A stretch of DNA of 64,000 nt from Nitratiruptor sp. SB155-2 (GTDB lineage: Bacteria; Campylobacterota; Campylobacteria; Campylobacterales; Nitratiruptoraceae): positions 124,001-188,000 of the forward strand of contig NC_009662.1 of NCBI RefSeq assembly GCF_000010325.1, in the 5' to 3' direction. The notes below the pieces were generated by a model. It ran no database searches and was not told the DNA's origin. It saw nothing but the letters and a program-made list of their open reading frames with translations. The position numbers and the translations under genes were made by a program. Of the stretch, positions 36,436 to 45,869 are shown in pieces (positions within the stretch are counted from its first letter, which is position 1; each line of letters begins with the position of its first letter).

Positions 36436-36449
36436 TTTATAATTATAAA
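36436..36449. promoter_or_regulatory. Palindrome in the yeiH/LysR intergenic region
   Basis: A perfect 14-base palindrome, TTTATAATTATAAA, lies 24 bases upstream of the yeiH start and about 70 upstream of the LysR gene. It includes a T-N11-A pattern typical of LysR-type binding sites. It is a candidate operator, with the caveat of an AT-rich background. Confidence 0.45.
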
Positions 36450-36519
36450 CATATTTATTTAATAAGCAAAATAAATAAAACACTATATAATATTAAAAAA
36501 AATTGAAATAGAGGGCATC

Positions 36520-37437
36520 ATGAGAATAACACTACGGCAAATGGAACTCTTTTTGGAAGTTGCCAAAATGGGACATCTCACACAGGTGGCCAAAAAGTAT
36601 GGCCTGAGTCAGTCTGCTGTTTCCATGTCACTCAAAGAGCTAGAGTCCATTTTAGGATGCAAACTTTTTGAACGCGTCCAGAAAAAACTAGTGCTCAATG
36701 AAAAAGGGAGAATCTTTTTTACCGAAATCGAGCCTCTCATCTACAAATTGAGAGATATCGAACGAGAATTCATGACCAGTGAAAACAAAGGACAACTGAT
36801 CGTAGGGGCTAGTACAACGATAGCCGATTATATCTTGCCCAATATTGTTTGTGAATATATGGAGCAGTATCCTGAAGTCAAAATCTCCTTGAAAATAGGA
36901 AATACCGCTGAAATCAGGGAGATGGTTGAAGGAGGCGATATCGATATAGGGTATATCGAAGGGGAGATCATCTGTCCAAACTGCAATACGACGCCTCTTG
37001 GTAAAGATGAACTTGTTGTGGTGACTGGGGACAAAGAACTTGCAGCGAAAAAAGAGCATTTCATCGATACCTTGCTTCAGTATAAATGGGTTCTTCGTGA
37101 AGAGGGGAGTGGAACGAAAAGCGAATTTATCAAAAAAATTGGCAAATTTGCATCGGAACTCAATATCTATCTTGAATTGCGCCATACCGAAGCGATCATC
37201 AATGTTTTAAAAGAGGTACCACAAAGTCTTAGCTGCGTGAGTAAGCTTGCGGTAAAAGATAGACTGGAGTCCGGAGAACTGTATGAGATCAGTATAAAAG
37301 GGTACGATTTTAGCAGGGATTTTTACCAAATTGTCTATAAAAACAAGTATCAAAGCGAACTGTTTAAAAAGTTCTCACTCTATGCAAGAAGCCGATTTGC
37401 AGCGAAACTAGGAGAGAGTTATGAAAAATCTCTATGA
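36520..37437 (+). CDS. LysR-family transcriptional regulator
   Basis: A 305-residue protein with an N-terminal winged helix-turn-helix (about 1-60: RQMELFLEVAKMGHLTQVAKKYGLSQSAVSMSLKELESILGCKLFER) and a two-lobe substrate-binding effector domain (about 90-295) beginning LIVGASTTIADYILPNIV. It is divergent from the yeiH-like exporter and resembles the YeiE/CysB-type subgroup in its context. Its effector may be a sulfur compound, by inference from the neighbour. It overlaps the next gene by 17 bases. Confidence 0.92.
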   Translation: MRITLRQMELFLEVAKMGHLTQVAKKYGLSQSAVSMSLKELESILGCKLFERVQKKLVLNEKGRIFFTEIEPLIYKLRDIEREFMTSENKGQLIVGASTTIADYILPNIVCEYMEQYPEVKISLKIGNTAEIREMVEGGDIDIGYIEGEIICPNCNTTPLGKDELVVVTGDKELAAKKEHFIDTLLQYKWVLREEGSGTKSEFIKKIGKFASELNIYLELRHTEAIINVLKEVPQSLSCVSKLAVKDRLESGELYEISIKGYDFSRDFYQIVYKNKYQSELFKKFSLYARSRFAAKLGESYEKSL

Positions 37438-38815
37438 AAACGTAGGATTTTTGGATCAAAAATGTTACCAGACGTATAACCTTCCCGAAGATATCTTGAT
37501 GGAGCATGCTGCCGCGGCATTGAGTGAAGCGGTGAAAAAAAGAGTGGATGAGGGTGCGAAAATATTGATCGTAGCTGGTCCCGGAAACAACGGTGGAGAT
37601 GGTGTAGCATGTGCCAGGCAACTGTTAGGCGAATATGAAGTAGGGCTTTTGATGCCCTATGGGGCAAAAAGCGAGATGTGCAAAAAGCAGCTGGATCGCT
37701 TCTTGGCCTGTGGGGGAGAAGTAAGTGATGATATAGATGAAGCTGATATCGTTATCGATGCACTTTTTGGAAGTGGGCTTGCCAAGCCACTCAAAGATGA
37801 TGCCGTACATCTCATTCATAGACTCAATCAGACGAATGCATTCAAAATAGCCTGCGATATTCCAAGTGGAATAGACATAAAGGGCAATCCTTTGCCTATA
37901 GCCTTTGAAGCGGATTTGACGATTACGATGGGAGCATTGAAAGCAGCACTTTTTATGGATCATGCAAAAGATTATGTGGGAGAAGTCGAGGTTGCCGATC
38001 TTGGTGTTAGCAAGAAACTCTATGAGAGCGAAAGTCTTTGGAAACTTCTTGAAATGAGTGATCTGCTACCTCCCTATCGAGATCGAAAAGACTCCAATAA
38101 AGGAAACTATGGCCATTTAAGTGTCATTGCCGGTGAGAAAGAGGGAGCGGCGATCATGGCGGCACTCTCAGCTCTTCGATTTGGTACCGGTCTTGTAACA
38201 GTCGTGACGTATGAAAAAATCCATGTTCCTTATGAGTTGATGCACTCCTCCTCACTACCCCCAAAAACCACCGCTTTGGCTGTTGGTATGGGGCTGGGGC
38301 TAGAGTATAGCGATGAGGATTTTGAAAGACTTGTCTTGAATAGAGATCTACCTATCGTGATAGATGCCGATCTTTTCTATAGCCAGAAGATATTGCAACT
38401 TCTGCAAAAACCGAAAATCGTTCTTACCCCACACCCAAAAGAGTTCTCCTCTTTGCTCAAAATGTGTGCCATTGCACAGGTGAGTGTCGATGAGATTCAA
38501 AAAGATCGCATAGGGTTTGTACAAAAATTTTGCGAAGCCTATCCGGAAGCGGTACTTCTTTTAAAAGGAGCAAATCCGATCATTGCCAAAGGGGATCAGC
38601 TCTTTGTAAACCCTCTTGGATCCAATGCGTTGGCAAAAGGGGGAAGTGGTGATGTTCTAACAGGGCTTATAGGTGCACTGCTGGCTCAAGGATATGATCC
38701 ACTGGATGCTGCAATACAAGGAAGCCTTGCGCATGCCGTTGCAAGTCAAAAAGTAGATGTCGCTAATTACGCTTTGCGACCGTCCGATTTGATTGAGGCA
38801 ATAGGAGATCTATGA
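37421..38815 (+). CDS. nnr: Bifunctional NAD(P)H-hydrate epimerase/dehydratase
   Basis: A 464-residue repair enzyme that converts damaged NAD(P)H hydrates back to NAD(P)H. The N-terminal epimerase domain (about 1-205) has GPGNNGGDGVACARQL and ALFGSGLAKPL. The C-terminal ADP-dependent dehydratase domain (about 215-460) has NKGNYGHLSVIAGE, TPHPKEFSSLL and AKGGSGDVLTGLIGALLAQG. Both domains look complete. It overlaps the LysR gene by 17 bases and purN by four, forming an operon. Confidence 0.94.
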   Translation: MKNLYENVGFLDQKCYQTYNLPEDILMEHAAAALSEAVKKRVDEGAKILIVAGPGNNGGDGVACARQLLGEYEVGLLMPYGAKSEMCKKQLDRFLACGGEVSDDIDEADIVIDALFGSGLAKPLKDDAVHLIHRLNQTNAFKIACDIPSGIDIKGNPLPIAFEADLTITMGALKAALFMDHAKDYVGEVEVADLGVSKKLYESESLWKLLEMSDLLPPYRDRKDSNKGNYGHLSVIAGEKEGAAIMAALSALRFGTGLVTVVTYEKIHVPYELMHSSSLPPKTTALAVGMGLGLEYSDEDFERLVLNRDLPIVIDADLFYSQKILQLLQKPKIVLTPHPKEFSSLLKMCAIAQVSVDEIQKDRIGFVQKFCEAYPEAVLLLKGANPIIAKGDQLFVNPLGSNALAKGGSGDVLTGLIGALLAQGYDPLDAAIQGSLAHAVASQKVDVANYALRPSDLIEAIGDL

Positions 38816-39384
38816 AAAGAATCGTTATTCTCTTTAGTGGTACAGGAAGCAATCTTGAAAATATTATCCAGAAGCTGCATAAAAAAACTCTTTTAGTGGT
38901 AAAAGCGATTACCAACAATCCTCATGCTAAAGGAATTGGAAGGGCCAAAAAGTATGGCATCGATGTAGAAGTGATCGATCACAAACTCTTTGGGACACGA
39001 GAAGTATTTGATCAAAAACTGGTAGAAGTTATTGAAGAAGTCGATCCGGATCTTGTCGTATTGGCCGGATTTATGAGAATATTGACCCCTGTTTTTACAA
39101 ACCGTATCAAAAATGCCATCAACATCCATCCCTCTTTGCTTCCCCTTTTTAAAGGAGCAAAAGCGATTGAACAAAGTTATCATTCAGATATGAAGGTAGC
39201 CGGTGTAACGGTACACTGGGTCAGCGAAGAGCTTGATAGTGGGGATATTATCGACCAGGCATGTTTTCATAGAGAGAATGAGAGCTTTGAGGAGTTTGAA
39301 GAAAAAATCCACGCTCTGGAGCATGAACTCTATCCAAAGGTTATAGAAAAAGTTTTAAAAGAAAAATCCCACCAAAAAGTGTAA
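38812..39384 (+). CDS. purN: Phosphoribosylglycinamide formyltransferase
   Basis: A 190-residue enzyme of purine synthesis that transfers a formyl group from 10-formyl-tetrahydrofolate to GAR. Motifs: VILFSGTGSNLENII near the N-terminus, the active-site NIHPSLLPLFKG with its Asn and His, VTVHWVSEELDSGDIIDQ with the catalytic Asp. Length is normal. It is coupled to nnr by an ATGA overlap. Its last 44 bases overlap the convergent DUF4010 gene. Confidence 0.95.
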   Translation: MKRIVILFSGTGSNLENIIQKLHKKTLLVVKAITNNPHAKGIGRAKKYGIDVEVIDHKLFGTREVFDQKLVEVIEEVDPDLVVLAGFMRILTPVFTNRIKNAINIHPSLLPLFKGAKAIEQSYHSDMKVAGVTVHWVSEELDSGDIIDQACFHRENESFEEFEEKIHALEHELYPKVIEKVLKEKSHQKV

Positions 39385-40606
39385 CGGTTATCAATGTGGT
39401 AAATTTTGTTACGCTCCATCCAAGCTCTTTTCCCCCTAGCCAGTATACGATACCAAGCTTTACAAGGGTATTGGTATAACTGGCCAAGACGATGCCCGTT
39501 AATGCCGGAATGAGACCTAGACGACTCTCTTTTGCCATTTCGCTCAACGAAAGGGTGATTGCATCCACATCAGTGATGCCTGAAATTACAGAGACAACAT
39601 AGACGCCTATATCGCCATATCTTGTCTCTACAAAGGCGATAGCACCATAAATGATCCCAAAAAGAAGGCCAAACTTGATTGCTTCAGAGAGTTGCAGAGG
39701 ATTTTTTTCCAGCTCTTCATTATGGAAAGTCAGTTCAGTCGTCGGCGATGTTTTATAAAGATAATAGACATAGATACTGCCGGCAGTGGCAGTGAGGAGA
39801 TAGGGGACTGCAACCAGTTTTGCTATATTCCAGTCGATCAAAAGAGCTTCTACAAAAACCCGTATAAACATGAAGGTCCAAGAGATTGCAATCCCTGCTG
39901 TATAGATTTTGATGAGGTTCTTTTGTTTTGGGAATATTTCAGATAGCGTGACAGAAACTGCGGTGGAGGAGATCAGACCACCTGCGGCACCTGTTATGAG
40001 CACGCCATGTCTTTGTCCCAAAACTTTAATAGCTACATAGCCGACAAAGCTAAGAGCTGATATGATGATGGCCATAACCCAGGTTTTATATGGGTTGAAA
40101 AGTTTGTATGGTCCTATCATTTTATCCGGCAGAATAGGCAATATAATAAAGGTCATGACCAGTAAAAGCACGACTGCATTGATATCTGTTGGTGAGATGT
40201 GGCGTTCGATCTGTTGCAGTTTCGGTTTGATCTCAAGAAGCACTACCGTAATAACGGCCAAAAAAACAGCATAGTTTTCCAGTCTGTACCATACCATCAG
40301 GCCGAAAATGAATGTCAAAATGGCAGCCATTTGTGTGGTGATGCCTATCTTTTTAAAAATCTGGACCTTGAAATAGTAGGTTAGGGCTATAAAAAGACCA
40401 AAGAGGAGAAATGAAAGTAGGATAAATCCATGAACTTTCATCTCTATCCAGCCACTTAAAAACCCTCCAAGAGCTATCAGTGCAAAGGTCCTGGTTCCCA
40501 TAAACACATGATCATTTTTAAGAATGTAGGTGAGGGATCTTTGCAGCCCTATCATAACACCGATGGCCAAAGCTATAGATATCAGTTTCACAAGATCGTA
40601 GTCCAT
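39341..40606 (-). CDS. MgtC/SapB-DUF4010 membrane protein
   Basis: A 421-residue integral membrane protein with about twelve helices. The N-terminal third is an MgtC/SapB domain (IGVMIGLQRSL, TRTFALIALGGFLSGW). The remainder is a DUF4010 region (AAGGLISSTAVSVTLSEI, SGITDVDAITLSLSEMA). The biochemical role is not settled; it is often annotated as a transporter. A perfect 19-base palindrome lies 11 bases before the start codon. The 3' end overlaps purN by 44 bases in convergent orientation. Confidence 0.83.
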   Translation of the reverse strand: MDYDLVKLISIALAIGVMIGLQRSLTYILKNDHVFMGTRTFALIALGGFLSGWIEMKVHGFILLSFLLFGLFIALTYYFKVQIFKKIGITTQMAAILTFIFGLMVWYRLENYAVFLAVITVVLLEIKPKLQQIERHISPTDINAVVLLLVMTFIILPILPDKMIGPYKLFNPYKTWVMAIIISALSFVGYVAIKVLGQRHGVLITGAAGGLISSTAVSVTLSEIFPKQKNLIKIYTAGIAISWTFMFIRVFVEALLIDWNIAKLVAVPYLLTATAGSIYVYYLYKTSPTTELTFHNEELEKNPLQLSEAIKFGLLFGIIYGAIAFVETRYGDIGVYVVSVISGITDVDAITLSLSEMAKESRLGLIPALTGIVLASYTNTLVKLGIVYWLGGKELGWSVTKFTTLITVTLFGGIFLLKLFL

Positions 40607-40617
40607 GGTCTCCTCTT

Positions 40618-40636
40618 TTTAAACCGACGGTTTAAA
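40618..40636. promoter_or_regulatory. Perfect 19-base palindrome upstream of the MgtC/DUF4010 gene
   Basis: TTTAAACCG-A-CGGTTTAAA has nine-base arms with no mismatch and lies immediately ahead of the gene. The GC core makes a chance origin less likely than for the AT-only repeats in this window. It is a candidate operator for a dimeric repressor, for example of the TetR type. The regulator is not adjacent. Confidence 0.6.
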
Positions 40637-40779
40637 CCATTTATACAATTCTACAACAATACAGATCACAATCGCCTTCGTAAAAATAGATTCCTTAGGG
40701 TGATGCGTGTACATTTGTACTCTTTGCTTTTTGATATGGAGCCTTTGCTATTGACAAAGACCGACCTGTTTTTTTGTGC

Positions 40780-42018
40780 CTATGTACCTATGTAGTTGTT
40801 TTTAACCACTCCTGCCAATGCCCCTTTCCATTTCGAAGCCAAAAAGGAGAATATAAGGGGAACGATAAGTGTTGAAATACTGGAAGCGGCTACGAGAGCT
40901 GTAAAAAGATGGGTGTCGATGATCTTCGCATCAAAAAGCAACTTGGCAACAATTATTTCAGTAGTGAGCCTTACATTGAGTCCTATCCCGATAGCTATTG
41001 CTTCTTTGAAGGTAAGTTTTTTCATAAAAGCCATAAGAAGAATGCCTAATAATTTTCCTATAAAAGCGGCCAAAAAAAGTAATATTGCAAGCTGTGGAGC
41101 TTTGATGAGACCTTCTAGATCTACGCTCATCCCTATCCAAAGAAAAAAAAGAATTCCAAAAAAACCGTAACTTACCGCTTTGACAGCTTGTATTGCATTT
41201 TCACCTATATCACCTGCTTTGTTCAATATTGGGCGGATGATGATACCAGCGACAATCGCACCTATGACAAGACCAAGATCGCTATACTCGGCAAAACCAC
41301 CAAATACCAAAAGAGTGAGTATCATTAAAACGATACGGTTGACGACTGTCGTCTGTGTCCATTTTGCCAGAAGCGATAAAATATATTTCCTGGCGATGAA
41401 GGCTGCTGTAATGAAAAGGAGAGCATCGAGCAAAATTTCCATGACCTCTTGCGATTTGTTTTGTGCCATCCCTGTTTCCATTCCGATCAATACAGAGACA
41501 AAGGCGACTAAAAATACCTCTATGACATCATCAAGGACTCCGGCTCCAACGATATAGTTGCCTACTTTTGTTCTGAGAAGGTTGAACTCATCCAAAATAG
41601 GAACTATCACAGCTTCGGCAGTCGGCATGCCTGTAAGACCAATGACAAAAGCGATGAGCCATCCATAGCCTAGATAAAGAATAATCCCCATACCTATCAA
41701 AAAAGGAAAGAGGGTATTGAGTAGGGTTGCGAGAATGATATCGCCGCTTTGACTCTTCATCTCCTTCATATCAATCTGCAACCCTATGAAAAAGAGCAAA
41801 AAAAGTACACCAAAATCTGCAAGAAGCGTTAAAATATAGCCATATAGTCCAGATTGCACTACTGTTCCCATTGGAGTATAATGGATACCCATACCTACGA
41901 AAAGGGCAGCCAAAATCCCTGGAATTTTGAACTTTTCCAAAAAGCCCGATAAAAAATAGGTAAGACCAAACAATAGTGCCAACAAAAGAAGAAATTGGCC
42001 TAAAAACTGTTCGTTCAT
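40780..42018 (-). CDS. CPA2-family cation:proton antiporter
   Basis: A 412-residue membrane protein with about twelve helices of the Kef/NapA-type Na+(K+)/H+ exchanger family. It starts MNEQFLGQFLLLLALLFGL. GLTGMPTAEAVIVPIL carries the conserved motif of the ion-translocation region and VGAGVLDDVIEV the functional Asp pair. The ATG at 42018 is chosen; a frame extension to 42063 would need TTG. It lacks the C-terminal nucleotide-binding domain of KefB/C. It may balance cytoplasmic pH or Na+. Confidence 0.87.
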   Translation of the reverse strand: MNEQFLGQFLLLLALLFGLTYFLSGFLEKFKIPGILAALFVGMGIHYTPMGTVVQSGLYGYILTLLADFGVLFLLFFIGLQIDMKEMKSQSGDIILATLLNTLFPFLIGMGIILYLGYGWLIAFVIGLTGMPTAEAVIVPILDEFNLLRTKVGNYIVGAGVLDDVIEVFLVAFVSVLIGMETGMAQNKSQEVMEILLDALLFITAAFIARKYILSLLAKWTQTTVVNRIVLMILTLLVFGGFAEYSDLGLVIGAIVAGIIIRPILNKAGDIGENAIQAVKAVSYGFFGILFFLWIGMSVDLEGLIKAPQLAILLFLAAFIGKLLGILLMAFMKKLTFKEAIAIGIGLNVRLTTEIIVAKLLFDAKIIDTHLFTALVAASSISTLIVPLIFSFLASKWKGALAGVVKNNYIGT

Positions 42019-42115
42019 ACAATGATTGTAACTTTTTATAGATAAATGAAAGCTTTTTGACAATCATGTCAGTTTGAAGTAGAATAAGACAAAATCTATC
42101 CTATTAGGAGTGCAA

Positions 42116-42895
42116 ATGGCTGATATCTTGAAAATTGGAAAGTATGAGTTCACCAGTAGACTGATCGTAGGAAGCGGAAAATATCCAGATTTCAAAACAA
42201 CGTACGATGCCACTATTGCCAGTGGAGCTCAGATGATCACTGTTGCGGTAAGACGAGTCAATATCACCGATCCAAATAAAGAGAATTTGATGGACTATTT
42301 CAAAGATAGTGACGTGCAGCTTTTGCCAAACAGTGCAGGGTGTACGACAGCCGAAGAAGCGATTACGCTATTTCGAATGGTTCGTGAAGCAACGGGCATC
42401 GATATCATTAAACTGGAGATCATAGGCGATACCGAAAAAACACTCTATCCCGATGTGATTGAAACCATCAAAGCGTGTGAAGTACTAGCCAATGATGGAT
42501 TTACTGTCATGGCGTATACCAATGACGATCCGATCACGGCGAAAAAACTTGAAAATGCCGGAGCTGCAGCAGTTATGCCACTGGCAGCTCCTATTGGAAG
42601 TGGACTTGGTATCCAAAATAGATACAATGTGGTTTTTGTCAAAGAGGCTGTCAATGTCCCGGTAATTGTTGATGCAGGAGTAGGGTGCGCTAGTGATGCG
42701 GCGATCGCGATGGAATTAGGAGCTGATGGAGTTCTGACAAACACGGCAATCGCTCAGGCAAAAAATCCGATTCAAATGGCTGAAGCGATGAAGTATGCGG
42801 TGATAGCGGGTCGCATGAGCTATCTAGCGGGAAGAATTCCAAAAAAACCGTATGCAACAGCTTCCAGTCCGAGTGAGGGGATGATACAATTTTAA
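42116..42895 (+). CDS. thiG: Thiazole synthase
   Basis: A 259-residue TIM-barrel enzyme that makes the thiazole phosphate of thiamine from deoxyxylulose phosphate, dehydroglycine and ThiS thiocarboxylate. Signatures: [22 protein letters not shown] with the Schiff-base Lys region [50 protein letters not shown]. The ATG at 42116 is five bases after AGGAG; GTG at 42110 lies within that site. No other thi genes are in the window. Confidence 0.97.
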   Translation: MADILKIGKYEFTSRLIVGSGKYPDFKTTYDATIASGAQMITVAVRRVNITDPNKENLMDYFKDSDVQLLPNSAGCTTAEEAITLFRMVREATGIDIIKLEIIGDTEKTLYPDVIETIKACEVLANDGFTVMAYTNDDPITAKKLENAGAAAVMPLAAPIGSGLGIQNRYNVVFVKEAVNVPVIVDAGVGCASDAAIAMELGADGVLTNTAIAQAKNPIQMAEAMKYAVIAGRMSYLAGRIPKKPYATASSPSEGMIQF

Positions 42896-42923
42896 ATTAT
42901 ACTTGATCTATTAAGGCTTCGTA

Positions 42924-43970
42924 ATGGATGGATGGCGTTATGTAATAGAAGATATTCTAGTCTTTTTGAAAAAAGAGATGAACGCCATCCTTATGCTTCT
43001 TTTTGTCTTTGTTGTAGGGACTATAGGATATGGTAAGATTGATGGATGGCAACATAGCCCTATAGATTACCTTTATATGACTTTTATAACGGTATCTACT
43101 ATAGGCTATGGCGAAATCGTTCATATAGATACCGTTGAAGGCCGCATTTTTACTATTGTCATATCGATATTGGGAATCGGTCTTTTTGGATATATTTTCT
43201 CCAAATTGACCGCATATCTTTTTGATAGAGAGTTGCATGAAAAGTGGAAAAGAAGAAAAATGATAGAAAATATTAAAAATCTCAAAGATCACGCGATAGT
43301 TTGCGAAGGTTTTCAAGGCTATACCCCTTATGTCATTGATGAGCTACGTAAGAGTAAAATTCCTTTCGTTGTAATCGGGGAAAATGAAAAGGCGGTAGAA
43401 AAATTTATCTCTCGATTTGGAGAGATGTATCATTTAGTAGATTCTTGTATCGAAGATGAGGCTCTTTTGAGAGCTAACATAAGAAAAGCGAAGTATCTTT
43501 TTGCGCTTTCTCATGATGACAATATCAATCTTCTTGCTTCTGTCTCCGCTAAATTTTTAAAACCTGAAATTAAAATAGTTGCAAGATGCAAAAATCATGA
43601 ATTTATCCGAAAATGCAAACATATTGGAGTCGATTTTGCAATTTCACCAGAGTATCTTGGTGGCAAATTATTGGCTTATGAGGCGATACGGCCAACAGTC
43701 GCTCACTTCTTGGAAGATATGTTTGAAAAAAAGATCATTCATGAAGGGATCGGTTTTGATGAGGTGATCGTTACTTCCAAATGGCATGGAAAACGTCTTT
43801 TAGATCTCCCTTTGCGAAATCTATCACAAGTTCTTATTATTGCATTGAAAAGAAAAAAGGAGACGCTGTACAATCCTAAACGAGAAATGAAAATGCAAGA
43901 AAATGATATATTGATCGTTTCTGGCTCTTTAGAAGAGATCAGGAAATTGAAAGAACTTATGACTTCTTAA
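42924..43970 (+). CDS. Potassium channel with RCK/TrkA domain
   Basis: A 348-residue two-transmembrane channel subunit. Helix 1 (about 17-37), pore loop with the selectivity filter TIGYGE (about 58-64) and helix 2 (about 73-93) precede a cytoplasmic RCK_N domain (about 115-230; KDHAIVCEGFQGYTPYVIDEL) and a TrkA-C domain (about 260-345). The Rossmann region lacks the classical GxGxxG, having EGFQGY instead, so nucleotide binding is uncertain. It would form tetrameric K+ channels gated by cytoplasmic ligand. It starts 28 bases after thiG. Confidence 0.9.
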   Translation: MDGWRYVIEDILVFLKKEMNAILMLLFVFVVGTIGYGKIDGWQHSPIDYLYMTFITVSTIGYGEIVHIDTVEGRIFTIVISILGIGLFGYIFSKLTAYLFDRELHEKWKRRKMIENIKNLKDHAIVCEGFQGYTPYVIDELRKSKIPFVVIGENEKAVEKFISRFGEMYHLVDSCIEDEALLRANIRKAKYLFALSHDDNINLLASVSAKFLKPEIKIVARCKNHEFIRKCKHIGVDFAISPEYLGGKLLAYEAIRPTVAHFLEDMFEKKIIHEGIGFDEVIVTSKWHGKRLLDLPLRNLSQVLIIALKRKKETLYNPKREMKMQENDILIVSGSLEEIRKLKELMTS

Positions 43971-44065
43971 ATCCACCTAGTTAATTTTAAATAACGGCAT
44001 CTATTTCAATATAAGCATAATTATTATATAATTATAGTTTATTTCATATGTAAAGGAACACTACT

Positions 44066-44434
44066 ATGGCCTTGGAAAATTTGACATCCCAAAACTTCAA
44101 CGAAAAGGTTGCATCACATGATATTGTGATTCTTGACTTTTGGGCACCTTGGTGTGGTCCCTGTAAAGAGTTTGGTCCAATTTTCGAAAAAGTCTCCCAA
44201 AAACATCCGGAAATACTTTTTGGAAAGATCAACACGGAAGAAGAAAGAGATTTGGCAGCTCATTTCAACATCACTTCCATTCCAACCGTTGCTATCATTA
44301 GAGAAGGTATCGTACTGTTTATGCAGCCAGGACTCTTACCCGAAGAGGCTTTGGAAGATCTTATCCGTCAAGTTAAAGAGCTTGATATGGATAAGGTACG
44401 AGAAGAGATTGCACAGCAAGAGCAAAATGGATAA
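44066..44434 (+). CDS. trx: Thioredoxin-family protein
   Basis: A 122-residue cytoplasmic thioredoxin. The active site is FWAPWCGPCKEFGP (CGPC), followed by the cis-Pro region ITSIPTVAI. It is slightly longer than classical thioredoxin because of a C-terminal acidic helix (KVREEIAQQEQNG). It would reduce disulfides. It is monocistronic with a strong hairpin across its stop codon. A second thioredoxin in the genome may serve as the main one; this cannot be judged here. Confidence 0.93.
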   Translation: MALENLTSQNFNEKVASHDIVILDFWAPWCGPCKEFGPIFEKVSQKHPEILFGKINTEEERDLAAHFNITSIPTVAIIREGIVLFMQPGLLPEEALEDLIRQVKELDMDKVREEIAQQEQNG

Positions 44435-44464
44435 GGCAACGCCTTATCCCAATGATCATATTTT
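44429..44464. terminator. Bidirectional terminator between trx and the sodium symporter
   Basis: GGATAAGGC (44429-44437) pairs perfectly with GCCTTATCC (44441-44449) across an AAC loop. The trx stop codon lies within the first arm. A TATTTTT run follows on the plus strand, and ATTTTGC on the minus strand. It sits between two convergent genes. Confidence 0.65.
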
Positions 44465-45811
44465 TACAATGCCCAAGAGATTGAGCATCATAAAAACAAG
44501 GGCGACCGGAGCGATGTAGCGGATACTGAATAACCAAACAGAGTAGAGTTTTCCAGTGAGTTCTCCCGGTTTTTGTAGATGAGTCTGTACTTGCGTTTTG
44601 GGAAGGACATATCCAACAAAGATAACGATTGCAAATCCACCGAGCGGCAGAAGTATCGAGTCTGTTGTAAACTCTAAAATGTCAAAAAGCGGTTTGCCCC
44701 CAATACTAAAAACTTTTCCCCAACTGTTTGTAAATGAAAGAAGTGCCGCTATCCCGATGAGCCAATAGATAATACTCGTAATCACGACAGCTTTTGTTCG
44801 TGTCACATTAAATCTATCGATGAGATACTGCACCACTGGTTCTACAAGGCTCACTGCTGATGTTAGGCCCGCAAAAGCCAAGGCAAGAAAGAAGAGAAGG
44901 GCGAAAAATATACCCAAAGTTCCAAAGTTGTTCAAAATTGTTGGTAAAGATATGAAAACAAGGCCAGGTCCCTGTCCAGGTTTGGCGCCAAATTGAAACA
45001 AAAAGCTAAAAATTACAAGTCCTGCCACGAGTGCAATGAGCGTATCCATAAATGTAACGATAAATGCCGTTTTTGTAATGTTCGCATCTTTTGGCAAAGA
45101 GGCAGCATAGGTCATGATAGCACCCATACCGAGAGAAAGAGTGAAAAAAGAGTGTCCAATGGCACGGATAAAAGCTTCAGAGTTCAACTTGTCCCATTTT
45201 GGTTCGAACATAAAGGCCAAAGCCTTGGAAAAACCTTCCAACGAAGAAGCATAGGCTAAAAGACCAAAAAGTATGATCATGAGTGCGGGCATCAAGATGA
45301 GGTTGACTTTTTCGATGCCGCCTTTTATTCCTCTATGGACCACATATCCGACGATAATAACAGAGACGGTATGGAAAAATATTTGCGCCAAGATCTCATT
45401 CCCTACTAAATCGGAAAAGATATTTTTTGCAGTCTGAGTATCGGATGGCAGACCTTGCAGAAGTACATAGAAAAGATAATAGAGAATCCAACCTATAACG
45501 ACTGAGTAGAATGTCATGATGATAACACCGTTAAAACCCATGAAGCCGGCATATTTCCACCATTTTTTATTAGGTGGCGCCAACTCTTCAAAAGAGCTGA
45601 CCGTATCTTTTTTTCCAAGTGCACCTATGAGCATCTCGGCAATCATGACAGAAAATCCTATGAAAGCGATCGTTACGAGATAGACAAGGACAAACGCACC
45701 TCCACCATATTCACCCGTCATATAGGGGAATTTCCATATATTACCTAGGCCCACAGCACTTCCCGCCGCAGCCATAATAAACCCGATCTTGCTAAATTTT
45801 TGTATTTTCAA
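44456..45811 (-). CDS. Sodium:neurotransmitter symporter (SNF) family transporter
   Basis: A 451-residue, roughly eleven-helix Na+-coupled amino-acid-type transporter. It has the NSS hallmark AAAGSAVGLGNIWKFPYMTGEYGGGAFVLVYL in helix 1, and later SLGMGAIMTYAASLP. A TTG start at 45811 is chosen because AGGAGA lies at correct spacing and the family begins here (KIQKFSKIGFIM). The frame is open further upstream into the next gene but that extension is spurious. The substrate is not predictable. It lies at the 3' side of the polysaccharide locus on the same strand, separated by 58 bases. Confidence 0.9.
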   Translation of the reverse strand: MKIQKFSKIGFIMAAAGSAVGLGNIWKFPYMTGEYGGGAFVLVYLVTIAFIGFSVMIAEMLIGALGKKDTVSSFEELAPPNKKWWKYAGFMGFNGVIIMTFYSVVIGWILYYLFYVLLQGLPSDTQTAKNIFSDLVGNEILAQIFFHTVSVIIVGYVVHRGIKGGIEKVNLILMPALMIILFGLLAYASSLEGFSKALAFMFEPKWDKLNSEAFIRAIGHSFFTLSLGMGAIMTYAASLPKDANITKTAFIVTFMDTLIALVAGLVIFSFLFQFGAKPGQGPGLVFISLPTILNNFGTLGIFFALLFFLALAFAGLTSAVSLVEPVVQYLIDRFNVTRTKAVVITSIIYWLIGIAALLSFTNSWGKVFSIGGKPLFDILEFTTDSILLPLGGFAIVIFVGYVLPKTQVQTHLQKPGELTGKLYSVWLFSIRYIAPVALVFMMLNLLGIVKI

Positions 45812-45869
45812 GATCTCTCCTGTAATTTTGTTTTCGATATTATAGCAATCATTATAAAGAGTGGGGCAC

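Noticed and set aside
36412-36520. Small RNA in the yeiH/LysR gap
   Set aside because: The gap is only about 100 AT-rich bases with an operator-like palindrome and no terminator.
42060-42115. TPP riboswitch ahead of thiG
   Set aside because: The gap to the divergent antiporter gene is under 100 bases and shows no THI-box sequence such as CUGAGA.
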